A stretch of 64,000 bases of DNA. Source: Aplectana chamaeleonis. Its lineage: Eukaryota > Nematoda > Chromadorea > Rhabditida > Cosmocercidae. The notes beneath the pieces were generated by a model, which had not been told where the DNA came from, did not search any database, and was given only the letters and a program-made list of their open reading frames with translations. Position numbers and translations under genes: made by a program. The DNA is taken from contig JAPDOI010000122.1 of assembly GCA_029168955.1 (NCBI GenBank), positions 62,001 to 126,000 on the forward strand, in the 5' to 3' direction. Below, one piece after another: positions 10,844-24,700 of the stretch (positions within the stretch are counted from its first letter, which is position 1; each line of letters starts with the position of its first letter).

Positions 10844-12470
10844 GGTATCCTCCCAGTTAGTGAAAAATTTTACGATGTCCTTCATGAACTACCGGGGAAT
10901 AAATGGTTTGCAAACACCTCTGCTTCTTTTTGAATACTCGAGTGCTTGTATTGCGCGAATTTCGAAGCTTCGAATAATAAATTAGCTGTAAAACTCTTCG
11001 AATATTCGGATATCCTGCAGACTCGACTAATTCAATCAGTGAGAACTCGACGACCAAAGTATGTAGTTTGTATACACATCAGTGTGAACAGACCGGGTCA
11101 GACCATTCCCCTAGTGGGGATCTGGCAAGCTATTGTATTGGCATGGTACATAACCTCAAAGCAACATACTCATGGCACCGCCTTTGATCATGCCGCATCA
11201 GCAGTGACGGTCACTCGTAAACAACCACAAAAACTCCATACTAGCCTTAAGAAGTCACTAATGGGGCATAATTACCCACACCCAAAAGCATACGGGTCAA
11301 AATCGGGCAACCTCGCATGTGTGTGCGTGTTCAGCACAAACTATCATAATTAATACACGTTTATTGACGAAGTAAATAAAATAAAACAATCATGGTAAGA
11401 ACATTGTTAATATAAGTTGACGAGAAAGGCATGACTACCAGCGCCTCCAGAAGAAAATGCAAGAAAACACGCAATACTGTCCCACAAGAAACAACCGACT
11501 TTCGGCAGTCATGATAATTACTTGGACACGAATTCGTCGAGTAAACTATACGCGCTTATATACAGTGAGTCGCTTCCAATCGCACGCACGCCGTCGACTC
11601 GTACAGCGACAGTGCGAGCGAGAGTAAAACGCAATTACAAACTAGAAAACACGACATAACAAAAGCAGACAAAATCTTTGACTAATCACGAGCTATTCGC
11701 ACGAGAGTGACAACGCTCCATGACGCTTGCTGTCGCCTATATCGCTGCGACAAAGCATAGACGTTGAGCGATGCACTACCTACGACTTAGCAGAAACGAA
11801 TGGGTGGTTATTTGGTTGCTATACGGAAAGAAAGCGATACACACCATCAAGAAAACACGGGATATATGGAAAACACTGTGATCAATGGTCGACGGGCAGT
11901 GAGGCAGATTACAAAAGGATGAGCAACTACCAAAACTATTGTTACTACCACCATAAGAGAAAGAAAACAAGTGTAAGAACATAAAATAGTAGAATGATGC
12001 ATGGTACAAGATGAGGGAAACACAGGCGAGATTGAAATCTGGAAGACTACACATACAAAGAAGACATGGAATAGGCATGGCTCCATCTCCCAGAACTTTT
12101 CGTATACACAGCCGAATTTAACAAGGGTGGTAGTTGTTGTTGAAGGCAGAGGAATGTGGAATGTGATTGCAGCTGACTGAACTTCAACAACTCATGAAAA
12201 ACTGATACAATGCTAACCCGCAATTGCCATACGAATATAGGATATGAAGGATGAAATACCATATGAAATACTATGAATGTATAAATAAATTAACAAATTA
12301 CGAAAGAGAGAGAGGACGAGAAATGTGGTGTATTTAACAAACTAAATATGATCGAAGAATTAGTGTCTAGAAGGATGAGAAATAATGATAAAGGTGAAAG
12401 CTATCTCTAATGACTGAGAATCCAACCAGGTATCGAACTCCTGGGGATATAAAATCGTTCGTTATTTCGT
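10844..12470. other. Intergenic DNA downstream of cyd-1
   Basis: Probably includes the cyd-1 3' UTR next to 12471. TCGAATA-type words occur at 10930-11020. The T-arm-like string CCAGGAGTTCGATACCTGG on the minus strand (about 12428-12446) has no matching A box. Nothing else recognised. Confidence 0.45.
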
Positions 12471-12725
12471 TCAGGCGATTCTCGCCATTTTCGGCGGCGA
12501 ACATTCGAGATCCTTCTTCACGCACGATTCCGGTGAGCTCACTCCGGAGCAAAACCCAGAATCGTTCAGAGGGGTAGCCGGCTGTGATGACATTCTCGCG
12601 CCACACGGCGTCGATTGAGCCAGAATCTCGGCAGCCTCGAATGGCGCCAGCAATTGCTGTTGTGAGCACACTCCAGAATCGCTCACCACACGTTCCAGCA
12701 TCATGATGTACGATCGAAGCAGATT
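12471..12725 (-). CDS. cyd-1: cyd-1 exon 8: last helix and regulatory tail
   Basis: Encodes residues 318-401 and a TGA stop. It opens with NLLRSYIMMLERVV, a hydrophobic helix closing the second fold. A low-complexity tail follows with two near-identical DSGxxS motifs, DSGVCS (333-338) and DSGFCS (372-377). Ser/Thr-Pro sites lie at T356, T368, S381 and S393, and the protein ends KMARIA. The acceptor is TTTTAG^AAT, phase 0. No clear AATAAA is visible on this strand close downstream, so the poly(A) site is not called. Confidence 0.88.
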   Translation of the reverse strand, partial: NLLRSYIMMLERVVSDSGVCSQQQLLAPFEAAEILAQSTPCGARMSSQPATPLNDSGFCSGVSSPESCVKKDLECSPPKMARIA

Positions 12726-15700
12726 CTAAAACATGCTATATTAGGCTATGAAATCCAATAATATAAAAACTGTCTTGCTGTTAAACGAAATTAAATTCGA
12801 AATAACGTTAGCCACCGTTATATAACGCCATGTTAAGTATGCTGTCTCAAAACGGTTACTCATCAAATGTCAACTTGTGTGAAGTCACGTTGGTACACAT
12901 GCCACTCTATTTTACTTTATGTAAAGTGTTATGCGTTTTGTGTTATCTCAAAATAAATCCATAAGCACACTTATGCCCGAATTAAAGGCAGTGTTCACGT
13001 AGAAACGGTTTTCAAGTTTTCAAGCGAAATCGAATATACCGCTGTCCATTGCAACAATAATGACGAAAGAACGATTGAGAACGAGCCACAGATAGCCCTA
13101 TGCTTCCATAACTGCCAACAAGGAAGTGGGCGGCTAGGGCATAGCGCATAAGAGTTTGAGGGCCGTATAGGGCTAAATATGGGTAGTTTTAGCCGTTTTT
13201 TCGTCATTATTGTTGCAATTGTTGCAATGGACTCCAGCCCGGTTCATTAGATTTCCGATAAAAACTCAAAGACCGTTTTTATCGTGAACACTCCCATCAA
13301 GTCACCTTAAATGCATGTACTGAATCGTGTCAGCCCTCTGACTCATGCCATCTCATGTAATTTCAGCTTATGCCCAGTTACATATCTTGTATGATATGTC
13401 ATGTTGTCCCATGTTATGTTATGTCATCTTACATTCGTTGTAATGTGTCATGATACGTTAAGTTATGATTATCATATTGCTAAGTTATTTTAGGTTAGGT
13501 TGTATTACTTTACGTTATGTTCTATTGTTTTGTTACATAACTTAACGTTAGGTGATGTTATGTTATGTGATGTGCTATGCTTTGCTATGCTATGTCAGCT
13601 TACGACACGGTAAGTTATATTGGCTCCGCAATCGCGTTCAGTCCTCATATCACAATCGAAAAGCGAAGTGGTTGTTTAAAAACTCAATTATGAAAATGAA
13701 AAATCATTCTCAAAACAATCGCTTCGCTTCTACGATTGTCTTTGCGGACTGAAAGCGATCGCGTAACTCAGGCATATATCAAGCCTTGCCAATATTTGTA
13801 GGCGGGTGCTATGCTATGCAATGTCACGCCAAATAATGTTCAATTGCTATTGCGCTGTTAAGTTGTGTTAGGTTATGTCATGTTGTACCCTTTAATTCAT
13901 ATTATGCCATGGCATGTTGTGTTAAGATCCTATACGTTGTCACCTCACGTTGTTTTATGTTGTGTTATGTCAAATGTCGTGTTACGTTACAATAAGTTAT
14001 GTTGAGTTAGCTTATGCCATGTCAGGCTATGTCAATGTGATCTACTGTTCTGTGGTCCAGAAACTTAGATAACAAATGCTTACCATCTGCAGATGGAACG
14101 TGCTGCCAATGATGTTCTCCGTATCCGCTCTCAATTTTGCGTCCGCGTATCGTTCAGCCGCGAACATCAACGCCAGGCAACACTGTATTGACGGGAACAA
14201 CGTAGCCAACTTGTGACCTGAAAATTTGAACACTTTGAATTTCAATCAATCCAACAATCCAGCTTCCTGTGACGTCATTCGTCATTTTGTAATTTGTCGT
14301 TCGACATTTTGCCGCAGCTACACATAGCCGCTGTGTTGCATTCGAGCAGAGATCCTATCTCGGCCGGTATCGGCAACGCAACACATAACCACTTTGCGAC
14401 AGAAACACAGACCCGTTTTTATCCAGAGGGAATTTTTATGACCATCTGTCTCGGTATTTGTGCGCACGTGAGATTTGGATGTGATTAGACTTCGCGCATC
14501 GAAAGGAGGAAGTGAAGCTCTCAGGTGCTAATTACAGAGTGAGCGCTATGAAATACCGTATTGCTACTGTATTACCACAGTGTGTTAATGTATTATATAC
14601 TTCTTTCCTTCAACGAACCATTTCTCAAGGAAGTGTTCAGCCTTCCTAGTTTTTCTTTCACCCCTCAACACCTCCCCTAAAGACCCTCTTCCAGACAATT
14701 CAAACCACTCCATACAGTCATCCTCCTCCTGCTCTTCATTAATAGCGCGAGCCTCATGCTTAATGTGGAGCAATGCTGAGTGACACGTCTCGATAAATGA
14801 TGGACGCCTCATCATCATATATGTATGTGTGTATACGCCGTTCATTTAAATGTGTCTTGGACAATTTCGAAACATTTCAAATTGCTGAAGACATTCAAAA
14901 GACCCTTTAATTATCTGCCCCTTACTGTTGCACGACTAGCACCTAATCCTCTACCACCACCTGTGATTCTTATCGTACCAGATAGCACAACTCTTTGTTA
15001 GAGGATGACCTCAGCCGCGCCACTGACCACACGTTGCGTAACGCAGCCTTCTGCTGCTGCTGCTGCTGCCACGACTACGCGAAAAAATCAACCAGTTGCC
15101 GGTAAATAGCTGCCAAAATAACCTCAAAGAAGCGCGCTCGCGCAACACAAGCCAATTATGTACGTTCAAGCCAACAAAGACGACCCCCGGCCTCTACCCT
15201 CCCTCACTCCAAACTAAACAACACCCGCATTTCAAACAAACGGTCTTCAGAATTCCTCTTCTCACGTGGAGATCGTGCCGTTCGGAACGCCTGTCACCAT
15301 ACCGCACCCGTCACTTACCCTTCATTATCAAACTATATGAATACTCAACCACATCTGTTCCCCCAGAACAACCATGTCAGCCGGTGAGAGCCAATGACTC
15401 ATCCTCGAAACTTCAAACTCCTCCACAGCCTTCACCTCGGCTCACTCAAAAGACCCCACGGCAGCATCGGCAGCTTCTCCCGTCAAATTCGACAGCATTA
15501 TGATGATTTACCGTCATACACGTGTCATCACGACTCGTGACAAACATCCAATAACAGCCACATCCACCCCCGTATAGATACACACCGACAGAGTCTCCCG
15601 ATTCGGCGCCCGCTCTCCCTGTAAATCACTTCAAACCATATCTGACGGCACGCGACTACCCCGATAAAACACACTTCCGATGCAACACGGATCAGATCCG

Positions 15701-18700
15701 ACCCCGATACCGTAATTCACTCGTCTGATAACACCTGAGAGAGAAATCTCATGGTTACGGTATCCCAGTATTGCCAGCCAGTGGCAGACATGCGAACTCT
15801 GAATATGTGCGAAACTCGACCTCTTCGGCTCCTCGCTTTTCAAATGTTTGACTTCTTCAAGCATTTGAATTTTTCCGAACATATTCGAACGCTGGTGGCG
15901 AATATTCGCGTCGGCTACCTGCGCGTGACCCGAACTGTTCCTTCGGGGTTCAATGTTCGAGTTGAAACTCGGAAGTCGAAGTTCGAAATTTCACTCTTTC
16001 AAAAACATTTGTAGTTCAGCTTATTCGAACTTTACCAATTCGACTCAATCGAAATCGACCATATTCATGTAGCCGATTGCGAATATTCGAGCCGGAGAAA
16101 TGTACAATAGCCACCAGAATTGGCAGTTCAACAGCTTCCAAAATGGGCTAGACTGCTGAACCAATCCGTCCAACCCAATAACTGAATTCCTTGACCAAAT
16201 AACTCCAGACGATTGAGGCCAATGAACTCTTCCATAAGCGGAGACAGCATCTGTGTGGTCTGGCCAAAAACGACGTTGACTGTGGCTGTGGTGTGCGCGA
16301 ATCCCACTGCAACAGCTGTCGACGCCGCGGGGTTCCTACCAAATACGATTCACGCATTCAGCTGCGTAAATCCTCGATTGACGCCCTGAATATTTGTGTG
16401 TTAGTGTGTGTGAGGCTAGCCCCGAAATGGCAATACAATTCAAGCACAACTAACACGCGTATTTTCCAGACTTTCCCAGCAAAACTCACGCGCGCTCGCC
16501 CGCTTTTCCCGACTTCCGACGTCTTTCGAATCCGCAACCACACAAAACTCATGTTTATGCATTAGGCGCATTTGTTCCCACTACACCCACTCCTCCTTCT
16601 CCTCGTCCTCGCCCTCCTCTTACGGTAACCTAAACAACCATCTCGGCGGAAGCTTCGGCGCAAACACTCGCGCTCCATGCACCACAAAAGGCATGCCGTT
16701 GCGCGCTGCTCGCTCAATCAGGTGATTTTGATGGATGAGATGCATGCCAGCACAAACATCTCCGATTACATCGTCGACTCGCGTTCCAGGTTCAAAACTT
16801 CTGTACACTAACCCACTTAAGTGCTTCTAGACAAGCAAATCATAATGGCCCCATTAGTAACTGGACATGGTCCTTTCTCCACTTGACTCAGATTCCACCG
16901 GAGAGGCACCTAAATCTGTTTTATGTGGCTCAACATTCGAATGTCGTGAACCAAAATGGCGGAGTGTTTAAAAATAGGATATTTAGGTTTACGAAAAAGC
17001 GAACAAATGGGAAAACTGAATTTACAAAATGAAACGGGTATTCCGGAAAAGAGAGTAATTATTCAGTATCTCAAAAGGGCTGATTACTCGAAATGCGAAT
17101 GATTTAGTTTCCTGAATAAATTGAATATTCGAATACTCGAAAATGCGATTTATCAGAATATATTATTCAATTCGGTCCCATGTCTAATTGCCATATTGAA
17201 TTGCTTACTTTGGACTATCAAATTTGAAAACCTACATGTACCTTGTAGTAAGGAATTCTAAAGCACAAACAGCCTTAAATTCTAAAAATTTGTTTCAAAA
17301 TTTTCATTGGAAAAAGTCCAATCGAAGTTGAAAATGACATGTTACATTACTGTCAGACACGAACCAAGAGTAGCTGTCCTAATACTTATGCCTCACGAAA
17401 CTCCATTGCTCTTTCCATATTGATGTTGATTTTGGACAAAGATTACGAGATATCCCAGGCCGATCCAGAACCGATCTCTATCAAGTAGCCCCCATCACAT
17501 TTCTATACGTCCGATAACGGACATATACCCGGAGACCACACCGTGGGCAACCTCCGCTGCCATTAACTAAACACCGGACAGGAGACACAGACCTCCTACT
17601 TGGCAGTTAATTTAAACCACCCAGGTCACCCAGTCAGTCACAGCAACTGTTTCACACGTTACAATTGTTTATTCGTCAGCGAAAAGTCTGTCCGCAGGTG
17701 ATAAACTGCAGGCGCAGCGGGGGTTCCGCCATTTGCCGCACTAGATAAATGGAAGCCACACACACTCTCACTTCGGGCCAACGAGTTACTTCTCAGTCCC
17801 CTTTCCTCAGGTGAATGAACTCCCGTTGTCAGCGGCGTTAGGACGGGCAAGGAACTCAGGTTATTATCAGCTACTGATCGCCCTCCTACGGACGTACAAA
17901 CCTATGTTTCGCGCCTCACATTCACACAGAATGAGCGATAGCAATCTCGCAACAGCGATTAATTCCATGTGTGCACAGTGTTAACGACGTGCCACCAGAG
18001 TAGCGCGCTTTCTGAGAGGCGCACGCCATGGTCCTCGGTCGCCATGTCGCAGCGCCGACGGACAAGGTTGCGCCTCGAGTTTCCGATGAAAAAAGATAAC
18101 ATCAACACGACTGAATAAACGAAGGTCGTCGTCGGCATCGCTTTCACATCGCCGAAAAAATTATATCACAAATGCACCTACGAGGGCAACTTTGAAAGTT
18201 GACCCGATCAATCCTAAAGGACCGCCTCTTTCCTAATAGAAGAGGAAAGGACAATTACGTCAGATGCCGCAGTTCGACCCATGGTCCAACAGAGCTAAAA
18301 ACGATGATTCAACTAATGGGGGCCTGCTTTCGACTCCTCGTGAAATTTTGAAAACCTTTGTTCTGATAGTTTTGAGATTGGGTCTTCTAAGTTGGCTAAA
18401 CGCTCCGTGGACTTCTATGAAGACAACAACTTCAACTCAGCTAGCATCTCGAAACACTCAAAAACTTATTCACTCAGAAACCCAAAACTGAAGCGGAAAA
18501 ACTGCCAGAGTCATAATCGAATTCTGCCTTCTTCATTTTTGTACGACTTTTGGGCGGCAGCTTTCAAGAATAATTTTCTTGAAAGCTCTGAGTTTTCAAC
18601 TTGGTTAAAATTTTTGCCATTTTGAAATTCGTCAAGGACCTTGGTTTACAAAGACCTGATTAACCTAATGGGTCATGCCCTTTCACGCTCTAATAGTCAC

Positions 18701-21700
18701 TCACAGATTGGAAACCACAGAAAGGTTTAAACGAGGTCTCAAACAGAGGTTGAACACTCGCAGCAAACTCCTCGGCCAGGGCTTCACGATAATTCCGAAT
18801 TCCGGCTCAGCAAGGCCTCTTTACAACGAACCCTGTTGAAAAACTATGGTCCTGAAGTAGGCAATCAAGCACGAAATATGAAAATTCGACCCAACCCGAA
18901 CAGTCTCAGTCTACCTACCCTAATTGCACAATTGGCGTGGCCTTCCGAACCACAAAAATCGCAATGCCCTTCTGAACTGGGTAACCTTCGCACTACTTTC
19001 TGAACTTGAGGTAATATTCTCCACCCAAGAACACCTGAACCTGCGCGATTTTCGAATGTTCCGACCCAGCGGTGTGTCGGCGCCAACCTGTCACACCTCG
19101 ACTTAGCCTTCTCAAATGCGGTATCGCTACCCGCGTTGACACATGCACACACACACACCGTAGGAATGAACGCAGATTGGAAGGAAGTGGAAGACCTTCG
19201 GATCACGGCTGCTCTCAGCAGCAATTTACCTACCGATCATCACAGCGCGTAGCATCACAGGGACAGGTTTAAACGCTAGCTCATTCCTAGCCACGGCCAG
19301 TAGCTAACAGCTTACTGTCGCCGCTACTGGCAACAGCTGTGTAGCGGCGAGTCTTCTGACCGTAAACGTCTAATAACTACGTCAGATACGCATCTCTAAT
19401 TACGCACACGAATATAGACTTGACTGCTGTAAGACCCCTTCACATAATACAGTTCATAGCTGGAGAGCGAAGGACGACCTCTTCACGAGCAGGTGGCCGA
19501 CCCTAAATCCATTGTATACAAGTCGAATACGCTTCGACAATCACTGTCAGTGAGGCACTGATGACCGATTACTGTTCCCAGCTCTCTTCATAATTAACGA
19601 GACGATGATTGGCACAAGAGGGTGAAGAAGTTATGGCCAGAATAGGGGGAATTCCCACGCTAAAACCTGCACATACATACACTCACACCGACACAAATGT
19701 CTGCTAAAAAAGGCACGAGAACGTGCCACAAACAGTGAATGGCCAGCCGTAGAAAAACCCGCACGACACGGCCACATTTCTTCTTTGGAAGGTGCCGACG
19801 CAGCCACCAGCAAACTCAGACAGCCAGCTCAGAAATCGCCCGCCAAAAAATACGCGAGGCTAGAAGCTGAGTCGCGAACAGAAAAACGGCCTAGGCGCAA
19901 AATGAAAAAACGTCTACATACGCCTTGCTATCCAGCATAGTGCAGAACGGGGAAGTCGGCTAAACAGGCATAAGGATTCCAACAATGAACCATTTCCGCG
20001 GAATCTAAAGCTAGCGGAAATAGGCACCTAGCGATGATGTCCGCGCTACAAGTAGTAAAAACTGTTATTGTCCTCTTGCCCAGGAACATATCACTAAAAG
20101 TTACAAGCTCAAAACTGTGTGGACCCCTAATTTGCTTTTCCTCTGAACCCAATCTTCGTTCCGAAAGGTTACTTGCGATGCTGAACACGGATATGAGATT
20201 CGTTTTCCGATTCCCGGACAGCTACGGCAGCGTACGGTGAGTATAATACCATCCTTCACCGTACTCTATAGTAGTCGTCCAAAAGTGGGAAAGGAAGTTG
20301 ATATTGGTGTTCAATACCCCACCAAATAGCCCTCTTGGACAAAAAGATAAAGAAACTTCCATATTGAAGTAAACGACCGTTCAAGGTTGCAATTTTCAAA
20401 ATCTAGGTTCAGGCTACAGGCACTCACTCTCTTATCTACCACTGACATGAGTATTCACGCAGAACACTTCATTTCGCTCACCTCGGACTACGCCAGGGGC
20501 GTTTCCCTTGCATGCGCAGAGTGGAAAAAAAACTCTACAAATGCCTCACTATACAGAGTATTGCAGACCCCGGAAGGTCTCCAGAATCTCCGAACAACCG
20601 ATACCTCGTCCAACTGACCTCATAACAGCCCATAGTGCAGCGCGGGTGGCTGCTAAACGTGCCCCGAACTCGACAAATAGTCAGTTCGCGAAAAGGGCAT
20701 CACTGCCTAGACAAAGGCCCCCCGCTAGTGGTCTTCTTCTCTGCCCAGCTCAACCAATCAATCAGGAGCTGCAATCGATGTCAGCAGTTGGTTTGCTAGC
20801 ACAGTACATAGGTAAACTATTTCCGGATGAAGTTTTGCATACATAGTATGCCATCAGGGTCTTTCAACATATCCTCGCGATGTTCACGAGAACCCGGATG
20901 ACATTCCCCACTTCTGTATCCACCAGACCACCCATGGTGTTCACACAAGTCCCACCTCGCAATAAAATTGGATGGATGCGCGAGACAACTCGCAAGGCGA
21001 TGTGTGTGGTCGTGTAGTAGTGCTAGCGTGCTATTGTGATGCAGATGAGGCACCGACCGTGTGTTCGTTTGACACGGATTCGGGAGAACTTGTTCACCTG
21101 AGTCATTCCACACAGAAGTCACCTCATCCAATCGCAGCGCGCAAAGGACACCCCTCCTAGAACAGAAGGAGAACAGCAGCTGATGGAATTCCGCTCCCGT
21201 TGCGGTCCACCGGTCAGATGGCCGGTCGTGGCACGTCATCCAGTGCGCGAAGGCTATGCGATTGGTTCACTGGTGCCAAGTGCAACATTCTACGAGGTTG
21301 ACGACCACCGTGGTGCAGGCCATCATGGGAGGTCACACACAGCTACCAACAAACGACCAACGTACCAGGTCGCTAAGGATCGCGTGAGTGTGGCGCTTGA
21401 CAAACACCGCGATCACGGCGGAGCAGGCGCAATGAGGCATGTGCAGCCGGGCCGAGGACGACGACTGTCCCAATCATTCGCATCATAACGCCCCCAGCCA
21501 GCACATTGCGCGACACGCTCCACAGGTGGTCTCCGAGCAGGTCACCACGCTGCGCTCCTCTTCGGCGCATTTCGACACTTCTAGAAGACAATATACACTT
21601 TTACTTCCGGTTTCAGGGAATCCAGGCTATCAAGCAGGTACTGCAAAACTCTTTCAACAACACAATTACTAGTACAAACTGTCCCAATGAACACATTCCA

Positions 21701-24700
21701 CGATGTCAGAAACCTTGTGCTACCCTCTACTCAAACAGCGTCTCCTAAACAACCCCATCACAGCAAGAAAAAATGTCCAATTTCCCTCACGACCCTAAAA
21801 ACCACGACCGAAAAAACTCCTGGGGACAATTTGAATCGTTTCAATCCGCCGTTTTAAAGCTCTAAAGACCAGTCTCGTGCCTTCTGCCTACAACATTCGG
21901 ACCACCCACGAAGTCGAAAAACAAGAAAGCGACAGCGGATCCGATTAAAACACACCACGCCGCCACCGCGACAATTTACAGATTATACGACGACAGTAAG
22001 AGAAAGCCGCCATGGAACACCTCATTCGACCCTAGGCCTATCTCGAGGTTTGCACGCACCCCAATTTCTTCGTAAATTTATCGTGGATATCCTTTTTGAA
22101 CTGGATACTTTTTCACCCAGACGGACAGAGGATACTTGTACAAAATGCTCCTACAATCCTTTCCATGTGAGAATCGCCATAGCAAAGTTGCTACATGATA
22201 GATCACTTGTTTAGATAATGAAGACATTTGGAAACTTTGTTGGGAAATGTCTTGAGATTTTTGTAATATTTGAATTATTTGGTCATACGGGGGGAAGGTA
22301 ATTCCGCCGAAGCCGCATACGACCCTACTGTGCTCTGCCGACAAATTCACTGGTTACCTCGACGGCTCACATTTTCAGGAAAGACTGGATTGGGTTCGCA
22401 TCCGAATATTTTCGAAACTTACAGCGTTGAATCCTGTGCAGTACGGACGTGAACGCCGGTCGGAGCATGTGTAACGAGGGCAGTCGAGCAGATAAATGAT
22501 CGAAGAAGTCAAATCCTGTTGGCGACGTGATCTCCCAATTCAAGTGTGCCAGCACAAGCAATTCCCAACTCTGGAAAATGGCCTTTTCAAGGCGAGTAGC
22601 CGACCAAAAGCTACACCAAAATCCTGTAGGCTGACGCACCAAAACATCCGGAACTTTCACGCTGTCCGCCGTGTAGTAGGAGACTCTGGCGGCATTCATC
22701 GGCTGAGGAGCTTTCACCTTGCTAGCAATAAATAAACACACACCAGCCAAGACCTGTAATTACACAACATCAGTAATTAGCGCAGCATATGAGAATGTAG
22801 CAAAACACGAAAATCTGATTTGACCTGAATGTCTTGTCGGAATATATTCTGCAGGGAGAGGAAGCGATCAATGAGGGAGACCGCCAATGGGAAGACGTCC
22901 GCATCACATTTCTCCTCCTACAAAATCGTAGCTCATTATTGTGACAGTCAGTCGATCTGACTCCCAAAGTTGGTGATAGGCACAGTTTCCTCCCACCTTT
23001 GCCACATCATATATCCATTCCACCGCCTGTTCACGGTGAATTGGTTCGATATGCTCCTGGACTGCGGTGAAGTACAGATGATTTGACTTGAGATTCTCCT
23101 AAATCAATTGGATAAGAGTGAAACAACCACCTCCGGCAAGCGAAATTCATTGGGAGCATTACTAACCTCGGCAATGAGCAAGTTCTCGAGAACACGTTCA
23201 TCTCGATGAATCGCGTGGTCCTGACAGCTGGGAACGGATGGACGCTGGGCAGTATTCAAACGTACATCCACCGTGGACGGCCGCTTACGTGACACCACTG
23301 TTGGCTAAAAGACATTTCTTAGGGTAAGGTATGGGTTTATGCTTTCAGAGTTTATTGGAATTCTTGGAGCCGAATTCCGGTCCCCAAATGCTGACTATGG
23401 CCGTTGCATTATGCGAAACGTGATAATCATGCTCGGAGAGAAGTGAGTCGTGCAGAAACCAAGTGGTCCCAGCACGATTATCACGTGTCGCATGATGCAA
23501 TAGGCGTAGTCCGCGAATGCAGACCGAAATTTGGCCCCGAGAACGACAGTACACAGCATCCAAAACATGGTTTTCTAAAACGCCCCGCAAGTTCAAATTT
23601 AACCCGACTAGGTAATGAGATTTTAATTTTGTAGCAGTCTCATGTCAAACCTAGACAGAATGTTTTGGCTATGTTATGCGCCACAGTCTCTTCTTTTTCA
23701 GCTTTCGCATGCAATGACAGAGATATAAACTTCTTTGTAGAGTCTGAATAGCTATGCACCCTTCATAGAGCTTCAACGTGCCAATGCAAATCTATCCCAG
23801 ATTTCAATAATTTTTTGAGTCCAATGGCAACCTATCCTATAGTCACTTTACCCCCAAAATTTCTTCCCAGTCGATTTCCTCTCCAAGAATCAATAGCTCG
23901 TGAATCGCGCTTGAGCAGTCGCGTATCAATGTCAAAAATCTACGTGCGACCGCCTGCTGACAATGCGTAATTAGCGTCGGAAGGAACCGGTGGAACGCGT
24001 GATGTTGGCTTATGTGGTGAATCTACTAGACCCGGCAAATAAGAGCGCGGGTAACCCGCGCACCTGGCAGCCCTCAGAGGTCATCTTATAGCTGAGCACA
24101 TGCTTAGTAGTCTGTCTCTTCGATCAACTCTTGCCTAATCATCCTCATCTCCACGACGCATCAGTGCGATCATCGGTTTTTTTTCTCCTTCCTCGGCTGT
24201 CTTCTCCCAACGACATCAACAACGGGGAGCAACGATGATGGTCGGAGGCGGGTCAGAAAAGTGCAGCACCGTCGGTCGCATCGCGTAGAAAAACGTCTGG
24301 GGCCCACAATGAGAAATTCTCGCCTTCTGATGCCCAACTCAGGATCAAAAGCAACGGCTAGGGATGTACGTGTGCTGCCAGCAGTAGCCTTATCAGCAGC
24401 AGATTCACCTCCTCGCGGTCACACAATTACAACTAGGTAACGTGTGCGGGCTCTCTGCTACTCGAGTCATAACATATAGAAAGAGCGATGACACACAGCA
24501 AAGCAACATCTGGCGCGCATATGATGTAAGTCGTGGAGAACGCGTCACGAACAAAGAGAAACCTTGGACGCCGGCGTGGCCCTGCCGCCGCCACGGCGGA
24601 TAGGGCAGCCAGCGGCGGAAAACGGATAGCATAGCAAAGCGAGGTATAAAAAACTTGAATTCTTTACCCCTCTTTCAACGCTAGTCATGAAGAACGCAAG

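Larger units (their letters stand above)
12726..14083. other. cyd-1 intron 7 (1358 bp)
   Basis: Holds a TTAA-flanked foldback element (12982-13300) and a long degenerate ATGTTATGTC-type repeat (about 13380-14040). No coding sequence is seen on either strand. Confidence 0.75.

Noticed and set aside
12428..12446. T-arm-like string CCAGGAGTTCGATACCTGG on the minus strand
   Set aside because: The loop length is wrong and there is no A box upstream; probably chance within the cyd-1 3' region.
15096..15503. 135-codon plus frame inside cyd-1 intron 6
   Set aside because: Pro/Thr-rich by virtue of the A/C-rich composition; no motif, no splice signals, no family.
20817..21239. 140-codon minus frame inside cyd-1 intron 6
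   Set aside because: It could be spliced into cyd-1, but the exon 6 to exon 7 phase and helix spacing already fit without it.
22367..22422. Extension of the cyclin frame past the exon 6 donor
   Set aside because: The extension has no cyclin similarity, whereas using the GTAAGT donor joins the second cyclin fold at 14217 in phase.
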